This document shows, one piece after another, positions 10,535-20,926 of a DNA stretch of 64,000 nucleotides. Numbering within the stretch: position 1 is the stretch's first letter; every line of letters starts with the position of its first letter. The notes under the pieces were generated by a model. That model was not told the origin of the DNA. It made no database searches and worked only from the letters and a program-made list of their open reading frames with translations. A program made the translations under genes and the position numbers. The DNA is from Sodiomyces alkalinus F11 (lineage: Eukaryota > Ascomycota > Sordariomycetes > Glomerellales > Plectosphaerellaceae): contig NW_021167082.1 in NCBI RefSeq assembly GCF_003711515.1, positions 2,287,691 to 2,351,690 on the forward strand. The letters run 5' to 3'.

Positions 10535-13500
10535 TCCCCGACCTAAAGGTACTCTTCTAGATAGTCTATATAGTTTACGCTATCTATACTATTAATCCCC
10601 TTAATCGCGATATTACTTTTCCCGATACGGCTCTATAATCCTAGCTTTTCCACGAGGTCTAGCCGGATAGTATTAAAGATAGCTCCTATATTAATAACTA
10701 TATACAAACGATTCTCCGCGGAGTAAGCCTTAGCTATTCGCTTAGTTAGGCTAACCTATATCGTTATATACTTAGCGTAAATAGTAGGAGGCTTTAGTTT
10801 ATTAAGTATCGGGGCGGGCGTAATAGATAGGGTATTATTAGGCGTAGGGGTAGTAGTTATAGTATTCGTAAACTATATAGAATATTCGGGTCCTAGGGGT
10901 AAGGAGTCTATAATAAACCCTCTTTAGGGGTTAAGTGGATAACTTTACGAGGCGTTACCTAGGTACCGATTAACCTTAGCACCTCCTCGTAGTCCGCGAG
11001 GATAGCTCTATTAGTGGAGAGGAGGTAAATTATAGGAACCTTAATATCTATCTCTAAAAGGTACTCCAGGCTTTTCTCGCGGACCTTCTATATAATAGTC
11101 TCCTAGTTAAATAAATTAAGGGTATCCTTTTAAGCTAAGGCTCGCGAGGCAGGCCAGATAGTAGTAGGTCTAGATATAGGGGCTATTAAATCAGGGGTTA
11201 GTCCGTTATCTATATCGGTATCCTTAACTATTTCTATAATCCCTTAGGAGCTTTCCACAGTTACTAGGGTCTTTTAAATAGCCTAATTAGGGGAACTAGC
11301 TACTTTTAGCGTGGGTTTACCAATTCTTCCGCTCCTAGTAGTGCGAAGAGGGTCCTAGGGGTCGGTTAAGGTTAGTTAAGATATAGAGGTAGTATACACT
11401 CTAGCGGTAATAAAATTAATAGATCCCGTGACCTTAGTGACTCTTAAGGCTTAAGTGGCTTAGTTACTCTAACTACTCTATCCGGCGTACTACTTCTATG
11501 CCTACTTAACTATATACTTAACTATAAGCGTAGTAGTCTCTTTAGTCTTACAGGGGAGGGTGGCGGGCTAGAACGTCTTAATATAGAGGTCTATAAGCTC
11601 CTTAGAGCGGCTATAGAGCTTAGTAGCTAGCTAATATAGCATAAGACGTCGGTGTGGCTAGTACTTATTAACTCGTAGCTCGCTCTCTAGGTAGGCTACC
11701 TAGGTACTATTCTAATCTATAACTAAATACTCGGGGAACTACTACTTAACGAGGTTATACGTATTATCGTGAATTAGGATAGGGTAATTATCTCTCTAGT
11801 GCCCTTCTTAGCCGTAGTAGTAATACTAAGCTAGCGGGGACTAGCTATTATTCTAGGCACCTCTTTACTATCCTAGGCGGTTATCGTGTTACTAGCTTAG
11901 GCGGTAATTATTACGACGGTTATTATATCCAGGGCGGGGTCCTTTATAGTAGATCCCCTCGGTGTATTAAGCGTTATTAGACTAATAATCGGTATTATTA
12001 GCCTAATTAGGGGCGGTAAGGTATACTAAAGCAGTGGTTGTAGGCTAAGAGACGTGCTTAAGGATAGTATAAAAGGTATTCTTTAGATTTGACTTCAAGG
12101 TAAGGAGGGCGTGAACCTTTTTCCGTGTCTATCTTCTTAGATAGGGCGAGTATTTAGGTAGTAATACCCCTAACGCCTTTAGCTCTATTATAAATAAGGG
12201 AAATAGTATACTTCTCGAGGAGGTCAGCGAGCTTATCTATATCTAATTAAGAGGCTATAGACTCCTAGACTATAATAGGCCGCCTTAAGATAGTAGGCTA
12301 GAAAGCGGTATTATTAAGCTGATTAAACTAAGCTATACCTAGTATAGCGTCTCCGTCTATAGGCTTACCCTTTATTTCCTAGTTATCCATAGACTACTCG
12401 CGTAGTATTTCCGAAAATAGCCCATAGCTCTTAAGTATCTTCCTTAGATTAATGCCTTAAATCTAAAGCTTATTAGCGATAAATATATAGATATCTCTAT
12501 ATAAAATAATAAGGACGATACCGTAAAGCTCGGAGTCCTTAATAAAAGTGCCTTAAACCCGCTCGGCCTTAGCCTTCTAGATAGCGATTTACTATAGTAA
12601 GTCCCTAACCTAATAAAAGCTATTAATCTTATACGTCTTATATTGTACCTAGAGCTAATAAACCTTATAAAAGAAGTTAAGTTACTAGTTAGAATCTGGA
12701 TAAGACTATTATTTAATAAGCTCCTCAACTAGATTAGACTAACCACCTTTAGCGGCTTAAACCTCTTTAGCTAAGCGTTCAATAACGGGATAAATAGCCG
12801 TGTCCGTATATAGGATAACGTAGATTATCTTATCGGCTTTACTAAGGCGGTTAAGTGTCGTATAGTTATCGTATTACTAAAGCAATATAGAGCGGGACTT
12901 ACCACTAAAACAGGGAGCTCTAGTAACGATGGGATCTAGCGGTACTCTTAACGTGGTAGTGGCAGGGGGTATGGCTTTAATAACCTTAGCGATAATACTC
13001 TCTCGGTCATGGCTCATTAGGGTCTATAGTAGCTTAATTAGGTTTTTAGGGGCAGTAAGGGACTATTAACACTTAGGGGCAGTGGTAGTAGAAGTATTCG
13101 AAGCAGGCTAGGTAGTAAAGGCAGGCTAGGTAGTAAAGGCAGGCTAGGTAGTAAAGGCAGGCTAGGTAGGGGTAGTAGTTAATCCAGGGGTAGTAATAGG
13201 GGCAGTATTAGGGGTAGATCTAGGAGTAGTTATCGAAATAGTAGTCGGAGCCGCGGTAAACGTAGTAGTTAACCTAGAAGCGGGCGGATGTAAGGCTATA
13301 GCTCTAATATCGTGGTTCCCCTAATTAGAGGCAGTAAAAGTAGCGGGCGTAAGAATAAGGGGAATAGCTAGCAAGGGAGCCTTATTATCGGAGTCGCTAA
13401 TAATAATAATAGGGTTAGGCTCGCGATACTACGTCTAAGTATCTATAGTGCTTTAGGTATAAGTATAAAGGGGTAAGCGAATAATAATAATAGAGTTAGG

Positions 13501-14358
13501 GCGTTTAGGGAAAGGTTCTACGAATTAATCGTCTAGTAAGAAGATCCTATAAGTATTCTGAATACTAGCTAGGTTATTATACGTATTATCTTATCTTAAT
13601 AAGAGTAATAAGGTCTTTAACGAGAGGGCGGTCCTAGGTTCTACTCTGTGCTATTTATCTTCGGGGTTAAGCTTTTCTAACTTACCTTAAAGGAAGAGGC
13701 TATATGTAATGAGGAGATTACCTATTAGTCAAGGGGCTATACTTATAGATATTAATATTAGTAATATTATACGCTAAGTCTTACGAAGAAGTATTATAAC
13801 TAACTTACAGGGTCCTAAAGGTCGTATCTATTAGACTATCGGGTCCTTATATAAGGTATTATTATTTCGCTTCCACGCTTAGTATTAGTATTTTCTTTAG
13901 GTTATTAGGGATTAGTTACCGTAATCTAGATAAGCTACTCTTAGCGGTCTTATCTTTTCTTTTCTATTATATAAGAGTCTATTTTAATTAGTAATAGGGG
14001 TTATAAGCCCCCTATTAAGTCTATTATATATTCGGAATCTAAGCGTATCGCGATCTAATCGGTTTCTTCCGTTCTTATAGTTACCACCTCCGCGGCGGCG
14101 GGTCTTATAATTAAAAATACTAAAAGTACTTCCTACCTTAGCTATATAGGTATTTCTTTTTCTAAATCTATTAGGGTAAATCTCCCCTTAGTCTTAAAGC
14201 GTTAAATCCTTTCTTAATCGTTATTTTTATATTCTATAGGGGTTATTAACTAATAGTTCGTTTAGGAGGGCCGGAAGCTCCTTTAAACGCCTTTATTACT
14301 CTAATTACGGTTAAAACACTTTAGGAACGCTAAATAAATCCGCCTCCGAGCACTATAT
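10535..14358 (-). pseudogene. Gypsy G2 gag and protease-proximal region
   Basis: Minus-strand coding character continues from 2979 across the G1 insertion. Near 10560-10700 the minus strand reads like a protease segment with a GAIFNTIRLDLVEKLGL-type stretch. Further upstream (11000-13900) are gag-like, charged and low-complexity sequences broken by RIP stops. An 18-bp tandem repeat (13103-13169) lies in the gag part. The segment ends where the candidate 5' LTR starts. No frame is intact, and gag assignment rests on position, not on a recognised domain. Confidence 0.55.
13103..13169. repeat. 18-bp tandem repeat, 3.7 copies
   Basis: The unit GCAGGCTAGGTAGTAAAG is repeated head to tail without a mismatch in the three full units. 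It lies in the presumed gag region of G2, and 18 bp would keep frame (6 codons). The identity of the units despite heavy RIP around them suggests they expanded after RIP or were copied by slippage. Confidence 0.85.
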
Positions 14359-14716
14359 TATAACTAGATAAAGACGTAGTAGTATTAAATCGTTAAAATA
14401 AAGATTAGATAAAGAGGTTAGTCTAGTAAAACCATGATATATAACTAAAATATAACTAATAACACTATATCCTTTAGCGAAGAAATAGATAGGTAATTAT
14501 TATTTTGATTAGGGTAACGGAAGTTAAACTAAAAAGATACCTTAAACGTAGAATAAGTAATTATAAAAGAGGATAATAATTGAATTATAGTCCCTCAATA
14601 GGCATATCTTAAGCCTATCCTTAATATATATATAAGAGGTAGATCTAGCAGCCTTAAAAAGGGGGTTATATAACCGTCTGCCAGAACTACTCCAAAGCCG
14701 TATCTACGCGGTTATA
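14359..14716 (-). repeat. LTR (358 bp), probable 5' LTR of G2
   Basis: The segment matches the reverse complement of the LTR at 50961-51318 and the LTR at 56402-56760. All have TGTAACCGCG at the start and GTTACA at the end, and this copy and 50961-51318 are both 358 bp. In the minus orientation its downstream neighbour is the G2 gag-like region, so it sits where G2's 5' LTR should be. The pairing with G2 is inferred, because the other LTR lies outside the window. Confidence 0.7.
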
Positions 14717-15439
14717 GTATAGGCGAACATTACCTATTATTAGAAAGGTTAACGTCGGTGCAGATTAGTATAGTCGCTATCCTGCGCCCGACTAGCGATT
14801 ATTAAGAAGGTTATTATAGTCGGAGCTCGGGATCCACGGTATATACTAGTACAGGTTAGTATAGTCACTATTCCTGCGCTTAACTAATAATTATAGATTT
14901 CTTTATAGATTTACGCCTAGACTTATTAAAGGGGAGGCGTTTTCGCCTAGCGCGCTAGCGGTATCTAGTTCCGCTAGTTACTACGTGTTTATTTAGTCTT
15001 AGTATACGTAGTTCGCGATAGTGACTGGTAGTTTACTATGTGTCTGCTTAGTCTTAGTATATATAGTCTGTGCCGAGTGGCTACACCTAGTATACTAGTA
15101 TTCGCTAGTAAACTACGTGCCTATTTAGTCTTAGTATTCGTAGTCCGCGCCGGGCGGCGGTAGGCGAACCTTACCTAAAAGCTTTAGTTAGTACTATGTA
15201 ATATAACCTGTCTAGGTAAATCGATGGCTAGCTAGGACTATTGGACCTAGGGCTTTTAGGGTTTAACAGGGCTATCTTCACTATAGTAAATAGGGTAGAA
15301 TAAGGATATCTTAACGAAACTAAGGGGCGAAGGGTGCCGAGGATATATATCCTCGGCGGGCCCGGACTATCTATCTTTCGGTTCCTATACGGACGTATAG
15401 CTCCGGCCCAAACAAGCGGATAGCTTAGGGCCATATATA
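14717..15439. repeat. Unassigned repeat-rich segment
   Basis: No coding domain is recognisable. Two internal motif families recur. A block around TTAGTATAGTCGCTATCCTG appears near 14765 and again near 14854. A block with the core TTAGTCTTAGTAT appears near 14995, 15048 and 15125, each followed by a GTAGT/CGCG-like stretch. This could be LTR or untranslated sequence of an element truncated by the neighbouring insertions. RIP is strong throughout. Confidence 0.5.
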
Positions 15440-15939
15440 CATATAGTGCCTGCCTATTATAGTTGTATTAATCTACACGCGTTATACTCGGGGGTATACA
15501 GTCCATTAATCCTTACCGGTACGTAGAGTTAAGGAGCCTTATTAGGGTATCTATACTATAATAGCTAAGGCGTTCGTGCCACCTTTAAGCTATAGTCTTC
15601 TACGGTTACCGCGGTTATTATAATCTTCTATACTGGTTATTACGTAGCTGCTAAGCCGAAAACGTAAACGCGGTAGCGGTAGCCGTGGCCGCGCGCTCGA
15701 TTATATACTAACCGTGAATATCTAATCGCTTATATATAGGCCGGCCGTCGGTAGAGGTAATAATAGTATCGTTTATAGTATCCTGGCAGTAGCCTTATAG
15801 TCGTAGCTAGCGTTCCGAGACGATATTCGTAATAAATTCCTTATAGTATAGGGCGTTATATAGGCGTAGCAACCTCTTTATGCCAGATAGGTATTATATG
15901 CGTAGCTTAACCTCGCCGTACCCGAGGATAGGAGCCTTA

Positions 15940-16197
15940 TATCGTATTCGCACGAGCCTCGGGGGTGGGCACGAGCCTTAGGGGTGGGCATATGCCTCGG
16001 GGATTAGGAAATAACAAGGCTGGACCCACGGTAAAATCCCGGATAGGATCTAAATAGAGCAGTACTTCCAGAGGAGTACTACCCCTTATAAAAATAGGGT
16101 AAACGGTCTCGTACAGGTTATAACTTAATATAATATACACACGCGAAGATTTCCCCTAAGTTAGAAGAGTTAGAAGAGTGTATTTTAACGTGCGATA
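15940..16197 (+). repeat. 5' LTR of short Copia-A element
   Basis: The LTR starts TATCGTATTC (TGTCG after reversing RIP) and ends GTGCGATA. It is the same length as 17752-18009. The ends form the short inverted repeat TGTCG/CGACA typical of this family. Confidence 0.85.
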
Positions 16198-16289
16198 GTT
16201 ATAAGCCCGGTTTATAACGCTTAAAGCTATGTAATATCTTCTATACCTTTAAGCTATCCTTTTTACCCTTCTACTATAATGGTAACCAC

Positions 16290-17110
16290 ATTATAAGCAC
16301 CTCTTCTTTAATTAACCTCTTCGCTTAAGTAATAGAAGATATCCTCTAACGTTTACCGCGATAAATAGATCCTAACCACTTAGACGGATTAGAGTATATA
16401 GAAACGTAGTATCCGCGGAAAGTTGTCCTCTCTTTAGAATAATTACCTTAATCCTTAACTAGATAACGACGAAGTAAAAGCCTCCCTGCTACTTAAGCCC
16501 ACGCTACCTAACGTATATAAGTACGAAGCCGCGAATAACTTTAAGGTTCCTAAGTTAATAGACGATCTCTGCGACTAAGGAAGAATGCGATACCTTTAAG
16601 ATCGCCGCGTTGACCGCGAAGAAAAAGCCGACTATAATAGTTAGTAATAAGAACTTAACGACCTACGCTCTTATATCCTAGACACGATCTACGCCCCTCT
16701 TAGCGACCTCCTTAAAGCGTTACTAGAAGACTAAATACATAACGCGAGGGCGTGCATTACCACCCTCTATAAGCATATAGCTCCTACGCCTATAGATTAA
16801 CGCCGTGAGGCTCTATATTAATATTATTAGCTTATTAAAACGCCGCTTAAGACTATCCCTAGAGATATAGATAGATAGATTACTAATTAGAAGGCTACCC
16901 TGATAGGATACTAATATGCTAGGGTTATCGAGATAGCTTTTATAGATTATTAGATACAAGATACCCTCGCCGCGATACGTCCTATTACTCGGGAATAGTA
17001 TTATATCTACGTGGTCATAAATAGGCAGAGGATTAATAATAACGAGCTATTAATTAGGGACCTCGCGCAGGACCTTAAGGTGCTATTTAAGTCTATAAGT
17101 GATATCTAAT
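16290..17110 (+). pseudogene. Copia-A gag remnant in the short element
   Basis: The stretch aligns with gag of the longer copies at about 29440-30380 and 42760-43700. Shared blocks include a GRxRYL(K)IAALTAK-like boundary at about 16590 and a long helical, charged segment. RIP stops interrupt it. I see no zinc knuckle in it. Confidence 0.65.
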
Positions 17111-17129
17111 CTATTACTTTAGTGGAGGA

Positions 17130-17405
17130 ATCCTATCAGTACTACTATTACTATAAAGATACTATCGCTATTACTACGAACTAAGCGCTATTACTGCGGG
17201 ACCTCGTAGACAGATCTCCTTATTATATCGACATTACTATTACTATAGAAAATACTATCGATACTACTACTATCATAGAGATACCCTCGCCGCCGCTATT
17301 ACTACGGAACTATCGGTACTGCTATTACTATAGAGATACCCTCGGTACTACTATTACTGTAGAGATACCCTCGGCACCGCTATTACTGCGGAGATACTAC
17401 TAAAA
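17130..17405 (+). repeat. Degenerate minisatellite with GCTATTACTAC core
   Basis: The core GCTATTACTAC(G/T) recurs about ten times at irregular spacing, with ATAGAGATACCCTCG spacers in the 3' half. The same core occurs at 32490-32775 and 45820-46055 in longer family members. There it lies between integrase and RT and would encode repeated Ala/Thr-Ile-Thr-Thr. Confidence 0.8.
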
Positions 17406-17751
17406 GATACCTACTAACGGCTACGCCCGCGGGAGATATAACTAACGGCTACGCCTATGGGGGGTGGATTTAAACGTGTTATTGTTATTATAGGAGCTCC
17501 TCTAGAGCGTCCCTATAATAGGATTAAACAGGCGGCGGTAGACCTAATCGGGCTAATTAGAAGCCGGGGATTAAGATTAAATTAAATGATTAAAAGGATC
17601 AGTTTAAGAGCGTTTTTAAGAGCCTTTTCGAGGATTATTTTTAAGATAGACTGTTTTCACGATTGAAAGGATTAGGAGCTGTTCGTTTAAACCGAGGCAT
17701 CTGATTAGCTAGTTAGCCCGGAAAAGTGGATCTGCTTTAACTAGGGGGGTG

Positions 17752-18009
17752 TGTCGTATTGGCATGAGCGTCGGAGGTAGGCACGAGCCTTAGGAGTGGG
17801 TATAGGCCTCGGTGATTAGGAAATAATAAGGGTGGACCCACGGTAAAATACCGGATAGGATCTAAATAGAGTAGTACTTTCGGAGGAGTACTGCCCCTTA
17901 TAGAAATAGGGTAAACGGTCTCGCACAAGTTATAACTTAATATAATACACACACGCGAAGATTTCCCCTAAGTCAGAAGAGTCAGAAGAGTGTATTTTAA
18001 CGTGCGAAA
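17752..18009 (+). repeat. 3' LTR of short Copia-A element
   Basis: It starts TGTCGTATTGG, unmutated at its first bases, and is preceded by a G-run polypurine tract. It ends GTGCGAAA and is followed directly by the CCTTA duplication. Confidence 0.85.
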
Positions 18010-18014
18010 CCTTA

Positions 18015-19594
18015 TAGGTACCTACCTAGAAGGATAAAGATAAAGCACCCTTAGGTAGTCTAACGGCTATAAAACGGCATCGATCGTTAAAGACGTAGAT
18101 TAATAACCCTAAGTCTAGGATCACGTAGTATAGTAGTGCTTTAGCTTAGTGGATAGAAAGGGATACTCCCAATCATTATAATCTTAATTACATTATCGTA
18201 TAGGGGCGCGCCACTTTTTCTTATAGGATATAATCTCAGCCGATTTGATTACGTAGTAGGTATAGTAGTTATAGTATTATACAGTTAATCTTACTAAGGC
18301 ACCTCTTTTATCTTACTCGCGGTGGTGGACCCTAAGGCTTCTGGCCTTTTCTATATCGAGATCTCCCCGTGGCTTTTAAAACTATAATTACGTATCTTCT
18401 TCTCTATAACCTTTATAATATCTTCACGGCCGCACTGGCTATAAGGGCGTATATCTAGCCTTATATACTAATAGGCGGGTCTTATAGATCTTGTATAGCC
18501 TTCTTATCGTAGGAGAGATAGCCTTTTATAGACGTATCGCTATAAGATCGCTTCTTATTATCTTCGTTATTAGTAGTAGTATCCTCTATATTAGGGAGGT
18601 ATCCGAGGGTATTAAAGGTGCCCCTCCTAACTCTAGGGTTTATAGCGGCAGATTAGAGGCTTTTTCTTATTAAGAATAGCAATTAAAGCTTTTATAAAGT
18701 CCTTAATCGTTAGTTCGTTTTCTGTAATCTTATCCTAATTACTTACTAGGTAGTTATTACTCTATTTATGGGCGATAGGTCTAACGGCTCTTAACGTATC
18801 TTTAAACTACCGGTCTACACTTATTAGCTCTAAGACGCCTATATATATATAGTGTATTATCGCTATTTTCCAGCTTATAGCCCACGCGTCTATATCCTTA
18901 GGTATCGCCTTTATAGGCGAGGTATACTATTAATATAAGGCTAGGGTATTCTTACAGAGGTTTACGGGGGTTAGTCCTGCTTACTCGTAGAGAAGGGATA
19001 CGCCTGCAGGTTATTTATATTACCGTCCTATAGCTATATAAGGAGGTTATATAATATAGTATAGATAATCGCCGGGATATATAAGCGTATCTTATACTGC
19101 TCTTTTTACTATAGTTTGTTATTAGCCTTTTCCTCGCGGTATACGCGGCGATCTTATAAGTACCACGTGTATTAGTTTTCAGAGGTCGCTAATAAACGTA
19201 AGGATAATCTTAATTATTACTTTTTTTGTTATGGTTATAGTCTTCTTATAAGCGGTTATATTCTTCTGTATACCGGCGGCCGTAATAATAATAGTAGAGT
19301 AGTAGTAGCCGTGATGGTAGTAGCGGTTATAATAGGATCTTAGCCCGAGATATTAGTAGCGTTATCGCCCTCTATTAAAATAATAGAAGACGAAGTAGTT
19401 ATAGCCTCCTCCGCTATAGCCTCGAGGTTAACGATAATGGCTTCCTATTTACGAATATCGGGTAGTATATACTTAAATAATAGATAGGCGTTAGCCTCCT
19501 TATCCCTTAGCTTACGATTAAGATAGTTATCCTAGCAGGTAGTAGACTTACTATGTATAGCGCGCTCCTATAATACCTAATCCCTCTAGTTAAT
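18015..19594 (-). pseudogene. Copia-A copy 2 gag and leader remnant
   Basis: The minus strand aligns with the gag region of the full copy (about 29440-31170). One example is the shared antisense block at 18491-18673 and 30388-30693. It is heavily RIP-mutated. The SINE at 19606 interrupts it near the 5' end of gag. Confidence 0.7.
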
Positions 19595-19605
19595 AAGGGT
19601 AGTAG
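19595..19605. repeat. SINE copy 2 target-site duplication, left
   Basis: AAGGGTAGTAG occurs here and again at 20092-20102, directly flanking the SINE. The exact length is uncertain by one or two bases because the right copy merges with the A-rich tail. Confidence 0.85.
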
Positions 19606-19606
19606 T

Positions 19607-19677
19607 GGGGGGATAGCGTAGGTAGTAGACACGCCTAGTGGCCGCATAAGGCCGTGGGTTCGAATCCCACTCCCCTT
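19607..19677 (+). other. tRNA-like head of SINE copy 2
   Basis: The 7-bp acceptor GGGGGGA pairs with TCCCCTT, with two G-U pairs. The D arm GCGT/ACGC has an 11-base loop. The T arm GTGGG/CCCAC is perfect around TTCGAAT. The 19 bases between D and T arms are too few for a normal anticodon arm plus variable loop. They fold only as GGCC/GGCC with a 6-base loop. It is a Pol III promoter head, not a decoding tRNA. Confidence 0.8.
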
Positions 19678-19693
19678 AATCGTGCGCGATTTG

Positions 19694-19698
19694 TTTTT
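19694..19698 (+). terminator. Possible Pol III T-run just after SINE head
   Basis: TTTTT follows the tRNA-like head by 16 bases, and the homologous place in copy 1 has six T (minus strand, about 8519-8524). Four or more T on the non-template strand normally stop Pol III. In both copies the run sits in the loop of the AT-rich hairpin. Confidence 0.4.
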
Positions 19699-20102
19699 AA
19701 ATTCGCGCGCGACCTACCCGGAGCTCCTGCACGTTATAGGGGTCCCCGTAAGTTCGGGGAGATATTTATTACCTTACGCGCTAATAAGTGGAACCACACT
19801 GCCTCTAGTATGTACCCTCCTTAGGGGGGGAGGGTATATACCCTATCACGCGTAATTAAGCGTACCTATACACTTATTACTACGATCAAGCCCTAGAGCC
19901 TAGGGAACTACGGGGAGCGCGCACCACTACTTAAGGATAAGTCCCGGACTAATAATTCTGCTTCGTATATTCTTTACTTTTATATATAAGTTACATAAAT
20001 AACTAGATACTCGTCATAGGCTTAGTCTCCTTAATAGACTCGTGTTATAGCTTAAGGGCTGTATACACGTATTAAATGAAAAAATGAAAAAAAGGGTAGT
20101 AG

Positions 20103-20282
20103 CCTGTTATTTGGCGTTAGATATTTTAGAAGATATCTTTGCTTATTTATCGGTTATTTAATTAATAGGTAGGTAAGTAAGTAGGTTATTTAAAGAATAC
20201 TAAAAATATAATTACTTTTATAGTAGAATAGAGTAGCCTTATTAATATCTATTCTTTAGGCGTTATAAACTGGGCTTATAAC
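20103..20282 (-). other. Copia-A copy 2 leader and primer-binding region
   Basis: The minus strand aligns with the leader after the 5' LTR of other copies. The conserved stretch next to the LTR reads GTTATAAGCCC (here at 20272-20282), the likely primer-binding site. The equivalent stretches are at 16198, 29259 and 42565. Confidence 0.6.
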
Positions 20283-20418
20283 TATCGTACATTAAATAGC
20301 ACTTATATAATTAACCTAATAAAGCTAAAATCTCCTGTATATATATTATATCAAGTTATATCTATGTTAGTCTCTTATACCCTTAATGTAGGTGGTAAAG
20401 ACTCTATTATACTATATA

Positions 20419-20862
20419 CCCCCTGAAAAAACGTTTAAAGTATACCTTCTTCAACTACCCTTTTAAGAAGTTAAAGAAGGTTCGAGAAATGTACCTGCAC
20501 TAATATAAAAATCTTACAACACCACCACAGGATATCGTGAAGTCAATCCGAAATGGATCTACTGCTATTTACTATACAAAAAGATTCAGTCACTACTTGA
20601 TATTCCTATATAAGAAGTGATTTCTCTTTTTAATTCGAGTAAGATACTAATACGATGCCTTAGAGACTTTAGCGTGTTAGGGAGCTACAAGGTGGTTTAA
20701 CAGGATACTAAGTTCCCCTAGTTTAGTACATCTCAACCCCTGTATTTTACATAGAAAACTCTCCATTTTTAATGTATCTAGTTGTATTCTACTCCACTCG
20801 TTGTCGCGATACCATTGGTTTTTCAGGCTCCGCAAGTACCACTTTGAACGTTTTTTCAGGGG
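20419..20862. mobile_element. MITE with CCCCTGAAAAAACG terminal inverted repeats
   Basis: About 444 bp are bounded by inverted repeats of about 22 bp (CCCCTGAAAAAACGTT at the left and its complement at the right, one mismatch). The flanks carry ACTATA near both ends. The exact target duplication is unclear (TA, or about 7 bp with one mismatch), so the superfamily is open. No coding capacity. It is inserted in the Copia-A LTR. Confidence 0.75.
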
Positions 20863-20926
20863 TTAGACTATAGGTACTATATCATTTGGACCCCATGCGG
20901 TCTTTTCCGGTATCCGCCCTTAATTA

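Larger units (their letters stand above)
15940..18009 (+). mobile_element. Short non-autonomous Copia-A element (gag only)
   Basis: Two 258-bp LTRs (15940-16197 and 17752-18009) and a CCTTA target duplication (15935-15939 and 18010-18014) enclose only 1554 bp. The interior aligns with the family A leader and gag, then jumps to a minisatellite related to the one between integrase and RT in the full copies, then to a 3' tail. Protease, integrase, RT and RNase H are absent. It would need enzymes supplied by a complete family A element. It is inserted in family A copy 2. Confidence 0.85.
19606..20091 (+). mobile_element. tRNA-derived SINE, copy 2
   Basis: This is a 486-bp plus-strand unit collinear with the reverse complement of 8125-8608. 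It starts with a tRNA-like head (19607-19677). GAATTCGC-type, CCCCG/CGGGG and CCCTCC/GGAGGG hairpins follow. It ends in an A-rich tail (AAAAAATGAAAAAAA) before the 11-bp duplication. It is less RIP-damaged than its surroundings in the head and body. With copy 1 it defines a SINE family about 485 bp long, with a head, body and tail all conserved. Confidence 0.88.

Noticed and set aside
17130..17405. CRISPR-like array
   Set aside because: Repeats are short, irregularly spaced and degenerate. They lie in a eukaryotic retroelement and encode a Thr-rich linker in longer copies.
18491..18673. 60-codon plus-strand ORF, similar in copy at 30388-30693 (-)
   Set aside because: Both are antisense to Copia-A gag. 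The similarity reflects the shared transposon, not a conserved antisense gene.
8125..20091. A single 12-kb DNA transposon with ~485-bp terminal inverted repeats
   Set aside because: The two repeats have different flanking target duplications and each sits inside a different element, so they are independent SINE insertions.
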